From NCBI RefSeq assembly GCF_009498525.1, contig NZ_QSNT01000007.1:162299-226298 (forward strand): 64,000 nt of DNA. Reading direction: 5' to 3'. Positions 36,943-45,600 of the stretch are shown one piece after another. The DNA is from Rhizobium sp. ICMP 5592 (lineage in GTDB: Bacteria > Pseudomonadota > Alphaproteobacteria > Rhizobiales > Rhizobiaceae). The translations under genes and the position numbers were made by a program. Each line of letters opens with the position of its first letter. The stretch's first letter is position 1. The notes beneath the pieces are model-generated. The model searched no databases and had not been told where the DNA came from. It was given only the letters and a program-made list of their open reading frames with translations.

Positions 36943-38034
36943 TCAGAACTTGCGCTCGAAACGCAGGGCGCCGGTCCACTGGTCGGTATTGGCGGCATCG
37001 TAACGCATGTAGGTAAGCTCCGGCATGACGACTAGATCCTTGACCGGACGCCAGGCCAAGTTCGTCGTCGCCTGCAGGATGCCGCTGTCTGTATAGGCAA
37101 CCATCGTGGTGTTCTGCAGCTTCGGCGTAAAGGTGTAGCTGAAGCCGGTCCAGAAGGCCCAGTCACCCCATCCGCAGTCGGCGCCATTCTTCGGGCAAGC
37201 CGCCGCGTTGGTGTTGAGGAAGGAGCCGGCATATTTGTTCAGCTTGTCGCCATCCGTATTCCAGCCACCCATGAAGAACGGCTTGAATGCGCCGAAGTCG
37301 CCATCGATGCGCGCCTTGATGGCACCCTCTTCGACGACGGAATCATAGCCGCCGACGATCCTGAACTGGAACATGCTGCCCTTGTAGCCGGCACCAGCGA
37401 CGACGTCCGGAGCGTAGTGATCAGCCTTTCCGGTCTGCCATGCGCCGCGATAAGAAGAGCTGGTCGCCGAGGAATTGGAATCTTCCAGCGACACCAGCGC
37501 GGTAAAGCCATTGCCGGAATCATACTTGTAGGTGAGCTGGTTCAGCTCCTTCGGGCCTTCATAGACGACCTCGTCGTTTATGAGACTGGTCGTATAGCCC
37601 ATGTACATCGTATATTGGGAGTCGAGCTTGCCGACGGTGAAACCACCGAGGCTGATATTGGCAAACAGCAGCCGGGCGTTGGTCGTGCCGCCATCCTGCC
37701 AATCCCAACGATAAACGGTGTTGGTCTTGAGTGGACCGTATTCCGTATCGGTCGCGGTATCGAAGGAAAGCTCCGCGCGGGTATGCCATTGCGTACCGAT
37801 GTTGCTCGCGGCGTTCTTCGGATCCTTCCAATAGCCCTCGGTGCGGACCTTGCCGCCGACCTTCAGACAGGTTTCGGTGCCGGGGATGAAGAAATAGCCC
37901 GCGCCAAAAGCGTCGCAAATCCGGACATATTCAAGCGGTTCCGGCTCGGCGGCCACGATGGCGTCAGCTGCCTGCGCTCCCGAGACGGCGGCCAGGGCGG
38001 CGGCGGAACCGAGAAGAAGACTTCCGATATTCAT
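36943..38034 (-). CDS. RopA-type outer-membrane porin (porin_2 family)
   Basis: A 363-residue beta-barrel porin of the alphaproteobacterial RopA/Omp2b type. A signal peptide with the AQAADAIVAAEPEPLEYVRI cleavage region (residues 21-40) is typical of the family, followed by a Cys pair (ICDAFGAGYFFIPGTETCLK near 39-58), then GKVRTEGYW and amphipathic strands ending in the terminal aromatic residue WTGALRFERKF that targets BamA. GGAG lies about eight bases ahead of the ATG. It is placed within the glucan locus between ndvA and opgC. A paralogue count cannot be made from this window. Confidence 0.9.
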   Translation of the reverse strand: MNIGSLLLGSAAALAAVSGAQAADAIVAAEPEPLEYVRICDAFGAGYFFIPGTETCLKVGGKVRTEGYWKDPKNAASNIGTQWHTRAELSFDTATDTEYGPLKTNTVYRWDWQDGGTTNARLLFANISLGGFTVGKLDSQYTMYMGYTTSLINDEVVYEGPKELNQLTYKYDSGNGFTALVSLEDSNSSATSSSYRGAWQTGKADHYAPDVVAGAGYKGSMFQFRIVGGYDSVVEEGAIKARIDGDFGAFKPFFMGGWNTDGDKLNKYAGSFLNTNAAACPKNGADCGWGDWAFWTGFSYTFTPKLQNTTMVAYTDSGILQATTNLAWRPVKDLVVMPELTYMRYDAANTDQWTGALRFERKF

Positions 38035-38378
38035 AGATTACTCCAATCCAGTATCGATTGGGCATGAGTGATCGCGCCGCACATTCGACGTTCCCTACCC
38101 CATTCCCGTTTGACGATCCCCACGATTGCGTCATGCACCCATTTGGGCGCGTGTGGCGCCGGGATGGCGTTACTCCCCGAGCACCGCCACGACGTCGATG
38201 TAGGCGTTTAGGTTTTGCACAACAAGATTTTGAGCAATGGAATTGTCGCGGCAACGCGCCGAAACGCTGCCGCGTTGCAGAAACATCACGTCACACGTCC
38301 TTCACGAAAGTGTCGTGAACAAATTTTCTTTGAAAATCAAATGATTGACCGTTGCAGCGTTGAAAACCGCCAGAGGGG
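38035..38378. other. Region upstream of porin and downstream of opgC
   Basis: About 340 bases without a gene. It holds the porin promoter and a perfect inverted repeat at 38301-38319, TTCACGA-N5-TCGTGAA, which could be an operator. The rest shows GC-rich direct words (AACGCTGCCGCGTTGCAG) but no terminator for opgC with a clear T-run. Confidence 0.5.
38301..38319. promoter_or_regulatory. Perfect inverted repeat, candidate operator
   Basis: TTCACGA (38301-38307) and TCGTGAA (38313-38319) are exact inverse complements with a five-base spacer. The site is 267 bases ahead of the porin start and 60 bases past the opgC stop. The regulator is unknown. Confidence 0.4.
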
Positions 38379-39593
38379 TTATCGACGCTGCTCGACCCGC
38401 AGCGGCAAAGGCAGCGCCGCCGCTGTCGTCTTGGTGGGACGATTGCTGGCCGTATCCAGCCGCTTGTGCTCGAGATAGTAGGCATAGGCAAACTGCAGAA
38501 CAATGCCGACGACGACATAGGCGGCGCCGACGGCCGGATCCTTCTCGGTAACATAGAGAATGACCTGCCCCGCCATGGCGAGGATGGTGCCGGCAACGAA
38601 GATGCTGAGGGAATGCCGCCCGAGGATCGTTAGCGGATGATCGGCCGGCCGCCGCAGCGCTCGCGAGACCGATGGTATGCAGATGATAAGATAGGCGAGC
38701 GCCAGCACATGCAGCAGCCGCGGCAGCGACAGGAACGTCTTGTCGAAACCGGTGATGACCGTTGGCAGGCCGAGCGCGGCCAACTGGTCGCCCAGCACCC
38801 AGAGCTTGTCGGTGACCCAGATGAAGGACAGCATGACATAGGCGAGCGAAAGCGCGAACAGGATCGGGTTATAGGCAATCCGGCCGCCGCGTTTCGCATG
38901 CATGACGGCAACGAAGCCGATGACGAACAGGAACTGCCAGGAAAGCGGGTTCAGGAACCAGAAGCCGTCGAGAAGCGTCGTATGCGGCGCGATCCGGTAG
39001 ATGCCGGCCAGCAGCCAGACGCTGCCGGAAATCAGCAGCAGAAACAGCGGGCTTTTCGCCTCTACCACCAACATCAGCGGCAGCATCAGGAACAGCGCCC
39101 CATACATCGGCAGGATATTGTTATAGCCGATCTGATGGCCGAGCAGCAGCAGGGCCTGAATACCACGCGCCGGATTCATCAGCACCGCGAGGATGTTCAC
39201 CTCGCAGAGCAGGCCCACCTGGCGGAAGATCCAGGCGCCCGAGATGAACAGCACCAGCGTAATGAAGGTGGTGATCATATGCGCCGTATAGAGCGTGAAG
39301 GCGCGCTTGACCGCCTTCCAGGCGGTCAGCAGCCGATTGCCGGGCTTGAACCGCGTGCCATAGGCGAGACCAACCGAGATGCCGGAGATCAGCACGAAGG
39401 CTTCGGCGCCATCGGAAAAGCCGAAATTCTTCGTCGTCAGATGCTCGAAGAACTGGCCGGGAACATGATTGATGAAGATCGTGATCAGGGCTAAGGCCCG
39501 CAGAACATCCAGCCTGGTGTCGCGCCCCGCCGACATTTTCGGCGAGCCGCTGGCGCTTCCCGACCGTGTGTCGATACTTGCCCTGATGTTCAT
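38379..39593 (-). CDS. opgC: OpgC-family glucan-modifying membrane acyltransferase
   Basis: Inner-membrane protein of the OpgC family, 404 residues with about ten hydrophobic helices. The N-terminus reads RDTRLDVLRALALITIFINHVP (seen at about residues 25-46), the conserved Arg-Asp-His acyltransferase opening shared with succinyl- and O-acyl-transferases of the OpgC/OafA class. OpgC in rhizobia and Caulobacter-type relatives adds succinyl substituents to osmoregulated periplasmic glucans, which gives them negative charge. The ATG at 39593 follows CAGGAG with good spacing. It lies directly downstream of ndvB, the glucan synthase, with 92 bases between that contain a perfect hairpin. Confidence 0.9.
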   Translation of the reverse strand: MNIRASIDTRSGSASGSPKMSAGRDTRLDVLRALALITIFINHVPGQFFEHLTTKNFGFSDGAEAFVLISGISVGLAYGTRFKPGNRLLTAWKAVKRAFTLYTAHMITTFITLVLFISGAWIFRQVGLLCEVNILAVLMNPARGIQALLLLGHQIGYNNILPMYGALFLMLPLMLVVEAKSPLFLLLISGSVWLLAGIYRIAPHTTLLDGFWFLNPLSWQFLFVIGFVAVMHAKRGGRIAYNPILFALSLAYVMLSFIWVTDKLWVLGDQLAALGLPTVITGFDKTFLSLPRLLHVLALAYLIICIPSVSRALRRPADHPLTILGRHSLSIFVAGTILAMAGQVILYVTEKDPAVGAAYVVVGIVLQFAYAYYLEHKRLDTASNRPTKTTAAALPLPLRVEQRR

Positions 39594-39623
39594 GAACATC
39601 TCCTGTTCCGGCATTCAAATGCG

Positions 39624-39657
39624 GATAGGGCCAAAGAGTTCCCTCTTTGGCCCTATC
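39624..39657 (-). ncRNA. Perfect 15-bp hairpin in the ndvB-opgC spacer
   Basis: On the coding (minus) strand, GATAGGGCCAAAGAG pairs perfectly with CTCTTTGGCCCTATC around a GGAA tetraloop of the GNRA type. It lies 29 bases past the ndvB stop and ends 31 bases ahead of the opgC start. It has no T-run, so it is more likely an mRNA-stabilising or processing element than a terminator. The RNA-element class is a structural description, not a homology claim. Confidence 0.55.
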
Positions 39658-39685
39658 GATCAATGCAAAACAGTGCACAAAAGCG

Positions 39686-42600
39686 TTACTGTTCGATCGG
39701 ATAGCCCTCTTCGGGATTAGCAAGCGCCCTATCATTCACAGTGACTGAGTATCCGCTCGCATCGGGCGCTTTTGAGACGGAAATGCGGTATTTTCCGCTC
39801 GGCAGATCGAGGTCCGCCGCAAAGCCATCCCACGTCGACGGCAGTGCGGGCTTGACGTAGAGGCGACCATTCTTGACGCGGATACCGAGAAGGCCCTCGA
39901 TCGCCACACGATAGAACCAACCGGCCGAGCCCGTATACCAGGTCCAGCCGCCGCGACCGGTCAACTGCCCCTCGCCATAGACGTCGGCGGCGATGACATA
40001 GGGTTCGACGCGGTAGGTATCGGCCTGATCGCGATCGAGTGCATGGTTGACCGGGTTCAACATCTCGAAGCAATGCCAGGCATCGTCGCCACGGTTCATT
40101 TCTGCCAGCGCCATGACCACCCAGGTGGCGGCATGCGTATACTGACCGCCATTTTCACGGACACCCGGCGGATAGGACTTGATGTAGCCCGGATCGCGCG
40201 CCGACTTGGAGAAGGGCGGCGTGAACAGCCGGATCATCTTGTTGTCGTCGTCGACCAGCTTTTCGAGAACGGCGTTCATCGCCGTCTCGCCGCGCTTGGG
40301 GTCGCCCTCGCCGGAGAGAATGTTCCACGACTGCGCGATCGAATCGATCTGGCATTCGAAATTCTCGCTGGAGCCGAGCGGGCTGCCGTCGTCGAAATAG
40401 CCTCGGCGATAATGATTGCCGTCCCAGCCCGCCGTTTCCAGCGACTTGCGCAGTTCGGGCAGGTGCTTGGTCCAGCGCTCGACGCGCTCCTTGTCGCCCC
40501 GCGCTTCCGCATAGGGCAGGAAGGCGGTGAGCGTGCCGGCGAGGAACCAGCCGAGCCAGACGCTTTCGCCACGGCCCTGAATGCCGACGCGGTTCATGCC
40601 GTCGTTCCAGTCGCCACCGAGGATCAGCGGCAGGCCGTTGCCGCCCTTACGCTTGATGGCAAGATCAAGCGCCAAAGCCGCATGCTCGTAGACGCTGACC
40701 TTATCCTGCGACACGGTCGGCTGGTAGAAGGCGTCGTGCGTGCCGGGCATCAGGGCAGCGCCCTCGACGAAGGCAAGCTCCTCGTCCAGCAGCGACTTGT
40801 CGCCCGTCACCGTGCAATACTGATCGATCGCATAGGCGAGCCAGACGACGTCGTCCGAAATATGCGTACGCACGCCGGCGCCGCTGCCCGGCAGCCACCA
40901 ATGCTGCACGTCGCCTTCCCGGAACTGACGCTGGGCCGCATTGACGATCTGCTTGCGCGCAAGCTCCGGCGCATGCATCAGGAATGCCAGCGTATCCTGC
41001 AGCTGGTCACGGAAGCCGAAGGCGCCTGAGGCCTGGTAGAAGGCGGTGCGCGCCATGATGCGGCAGCCGAGGCTCTGATAGGGGAGCCAGGCGTTGATCA
41101 TGTTGTTCATCGCCTTGTCCGGCGTCGAGATCTGCAGGCGGCCGGTGAAGCCGTCCCAGAAGCCGCGGGTCGCCGACAGCACGGCCTCGAAATCCGCCTT
41201 GCGGATCTCGGAGACCAATGTGCGTGCCTCCTCAAGAGAGGCGGTATCGCCCATGTAGAAGCAGATATCCTTCTCTTCACCCGCGCCGATGGTCAGGTCG
41301 AAGGCAAGTGCTGCGCAGGGATCGCCGTCGAGATCGGTGGAATTGGAGAGAACGGCGCCGGAAACAACGACTTCCGGCATTTGCACCGTGCCGTGCCGGC
41401 CGATGAATTCTCGGCGGCTGGCCGAAAAGCTCGAATGCGCCTCGCTTGCCGCCATGAAAGCGACCCGCTTGGAATAGTCGATGCTGTATGGATTGTTGGC
41501 AAACAGCGCGCCCGTCTCCTCGTCCAGCGACGACAGGATGAAGGGCTTGGTCTTGTGCGGATTGATGCCAAGCACCCATTCCGCATAATTGTAGAGCCGC
41601 AGCCGCCGGGTGCCCTTGCCCTTGTTGCTGACGCGCAGGCGGAAGACCTTCACGGGACGCTCACGATCGACCGTCTGCGTCAGTTCCAGCGCAATGCCAT
41701 TCTCTTCGCTCGAGAAGACCGAATAGCCGAGGCCGTGGCGGGCCTCAAACTGTACCTTCGGATTGCGCGACAGGCCGGCATAGGGGGTCATCACCGCATT
41801 GCTGTCGAGATCGGTCACATAAAGCGCCTCGCCCGGACGGTTGATGACCATGTCGTTGGTCCATGGGGTCAACTGATAGTCGCGCGAATTGTGGCTCCAG
41901 GTGAAACCGCCGCCTTCGGCGGGCACATGGAAACCGAAACGCTCATTGGTGATGACGTTGATCCACGGATGCGGCGTCGACTGACCGCCGGCAAGCCGGA
42001 CGACATATTCGCGGCCGTTTTCGGCAAACCCGCCATAACCGTTCCAGAAATCGAGATCGGCCTGCGCTCCGAGTTCCGTCGCGGCAAACACCGATTCCTG
42101 CGGCGCGAGAGCCACGGCACGACGATCGATCGGAGCCTCATCGCCCTGCGGGGCCGAGGCGAACAGTGTCGCCGCGCGGGCGATCTGGTCGACCAGCTTG
42201 CCGTTGCGGGCATGGAAGACGACGCGCGAGGCGGCGAGGATCTGCTGATAGGTCTCGTTCTCGATCAGGTCCTTGCGCACAGCAAAGATGTGCTGACGCA
42301 GCCCATCTCCCTGATTGTGGCGGATATGATCGGCAAGCGCATCCAGCTGATGCTGCATCGCCTGCGCATGCTCGGCGGCGCATTCGTTCAGGATCACCAG
42401 ATCAGCGGCGATACCGCGCGAGCGCAGATACTCCCCGGCACTCAGCGCTTCCTTGGCGATTTCGATGTCGATTTCGTCATTGATACGCAGCGTGAAGATC
42501 GGGAAATCGCCCGAGATAGTCACCGGCCAGAGCGCCGACTGCGAATGCAGGCCGGCAAGGACGGTGGCGCTGTCGGCGCGCAGATGCATGTCGGGATAGA

Positions 42601-45600
42601 CGAGGTAGCGGGCAAGCTTCTGGAAAGCGGCCGCCTGCTGCGAGGAGACACCGACATGGCGCATCTGCATCTGCGTGCGCGTCCAGGCCTGTGTCAGCTC
42701 GGCTGCGAAGGCATCCGGATTGCGGTAACGGTCGACAGCCTTGTCGACCTCTTCGCGGTTCGGCGCGGCGATCGTCCAGAAGATCACGCTGACCTTCTTG
42801 CCGGCCGGCACGCGCACGACGCGGCGCAGCGACAGGCAGGCATCCATCGTAAAGCCTTGCGTGCCCGACAGCGTCGCGCCCGGATCGAAGGCGGCGGCTT
42901 CGGCAAGCGTGCGGCCACGGCCGAGGAACTTGCGACGGTCCGTCTCGAATTCCGTCGGGCGCTCCGAGCCGGCGTTGTCGACGACCAGATGTGCGATCGC
43001 CATGTCCGGCTCGTTATATTCGCGCTTGTTGCGCTCGGCGCGAAGCACGTCGCCGCTGCTACCAACTTCGGTGCGAACGAACATACGTGCGAAAACCGGG
43101 TGGCCGGAATCGACGTCGTCGCTGGCAATTGCTGGCTCGAGATAGGAGGTCACTTCGATGAAGCGGTCTTCCGACCCCATGTTGAGCAGCGTGACACGGC
43201 GGCCTTCGGCATCGTTTTCGGTGGCGACGATGCACTCGACCTCGCTGGTGAGATCACCGATGGTCTTGCTGTATTCCGCCTTTTCGTCGCTGAAGGCGAC
43301 CTTGACTTTTTCGCCTTCGATGCTGCGCGGCTCCGCCGTCGCCGACCACCACTGGCCCGATGCGGTATCGCGCAGGAAGATGAAGGTGCCCCAACGGTCT
43401 TCCGTCGGATCGGGCCGCCAGCGCGACACGGACAGGCCGTTCCAGCGCGAATAGCCCGCGCCTGTCGCCGTCAGCATGACGGAGTAGTGGCCGTTGGAGA
43501 GGAAGGCGAGTTCGCGGTCCTGCGTGGCCGGATCGGCGATCTTGCGGATCTCCGGACGCAGCATGTCTTCCTGGATATTGGCCGGCTGGTCGCTCTCATG
43601 CTTGGCGGCCATGACCGGGATATCGCGCGGCGCCTTTTCCTGCAGCAGCAGTTCGGCCGCTTCAATGACCGGATCAGCATGGAAGAGTTCACGCAGACGG
43701 CCGTTGAAGGCGACGTTGGCAATAGCCGCAATCGACATGCCATGGTGGTGGGCATAGTAGTTGAAGACCACCGCGCATTTCTTGCCTTCGGGAACGCGGG
43801 TCGGCGTGAAGTCGACGGCATCATGGAAGCCATAGATGCCAAGCGCGCCGACCTTGCGTAGCTTTTGCAGGTTTTCGAGCGCCGCTTCCGGCCGATACTG
43901 GCTGGCGAGGATCGAGGCATAGGGCGCGATGACGGCATTCTGGCCGAGACCGCGCTTCAGGCCGAGCGAGGGCACACCGAAATTGGTGTACTGATATTGC
44001 ATCTGATGGTCGCGGGCGTTGAACGCCGCTTCCGAAATGCCCCAGGGGATGCCGGCGCCGAGACGCTTGGCATAGTTCATCTGCTCCTGGACGATCAGAT
44101 TGTTGGTCTGGTTGAGAATACCGCCCTGACGCTCCTGCATGACGAGCGGCGGCATCAGATATTCGAACATCGAGCCGGACCAGGAGACCAGCGCACCGCG
44201 CGAGCCCACCGGCACGACCTGCCGGCCGAGGCGATACCAATGCTCCGTCGGCAGGTCGCCCTTGGCGATGGCGAACAGGCTGGTGAGACGGGCTTCCGAC
44301 GCCAGCAAGTCGTAGCAGGCGGCATCGAGCTCATTGGTTTCCACGCGGAAGCCGATGGAGAGCAGGCGCCGTTCCGGACGATAGAGGAAGGCGAATTCCA
44401 TACCGAAGGCGGTTTCGCGCATGCGGTCGCGCAGTTTCGCCAGGCGCTGGCGCAATGCGTCGACATTGGCGAGATCGAAGACGCTGTCGGCGATATGGCC
44501 TTCGCAGACCTTCACCAGCGATTGCGACCAGGTGAGCACCTCGCCGCTCTGCGGCGACTTGACCTCGTGGTCGAGGTTGGCGGCAAGCTTCTGGATGTCA
44601 TGCGCCAGGACCGAAAGATTGATGATGCGGATCGAGGCGAACTCATGCTCGCGCTTGACCGCTGCCAGCGCATTCTGGAAGCCGAGGATGCGCTCTTCCA
44701 AGCGATGACGCAGCGGACGCACGGTCTTGCGGTCATCCGGAAGCTCGGCGAGTATCTCACCGAGGATGCCGGCGACATCGCCGATGCCGTCGAGATTGCC
44801 CTGCATATGTGCGGAAGGTGCTTCCGCCCAAATGCGGCAGGCGGAGGACACGGCGAGCAGGTGGCCGGCGAAATTGCCGCTGTCGACCGCCGAGACATAG
44901 CGAGCGCCCATCGGCTTCAGCGTGTCGGTATGATACCAGTTGCAGAGATGGCCACGGAACTTCTCGAGCTTCTCGACCGTCGCCATGGTCTTTTCCATGC
45001 GATCGATGGTTTCCTCGAAGGAAATCCAGCCGAAATGGCGGGCCGAGATAATCGAGAGCAGGTAGACGCCGATATTGGTCGGCGAGGTACGCGAGGCCAC
45101 GACCGGATGCGGCGTCTGCTGCACGTTGTCCGGCGGCAGGTGGTTTTGCTGTTCGACCACGAAGGTGTCGAAATAGCGCCAGGTGCGCCGCGCGATCTTG
45201 CGTAGTTCCGACGAGACGCTTTCCGGTACTTCGAGCTTGTCCTCGGTTTCCGCCGACTGGCTGACATACCAGGCGATTGCCGGCGACAGGACCCAGAGCA
45301 GCGCAAAGGGAATGCCGACGAGGAAGGCATTGTCGCCCGACAGCGACGCGAAGGCGAGCGCCAACAGCGCCAGCACCGGCGCATGCCACATGACGCGGTA
45401 GTGGCCAAGAATGGTGGTCTGCGCCGCGGCCTGGGCGCTGGCGGCGGTGCGCCATTGTAGCATCAGCTTGCGGCTGACGAAGGCGCGGTAGAGCGAACGG
45501 CCGATGGCGTCGGCCATGACGCAGGCGCTGTCGGCGATGAAGACGATGCGCAGCGCCACTTGCGCGTTGGCGGCGCGGATATCCGTCCAGACCGTATAGA

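Noticed and set aside
41381..43861. 826-codon open frame on the plus strand opposite ndvB
   Set aside because: It is antisense to the conserved synthase and its composition (Arg/His/Gly/Asp-rich) is typical of a GC-rich mirror frame.
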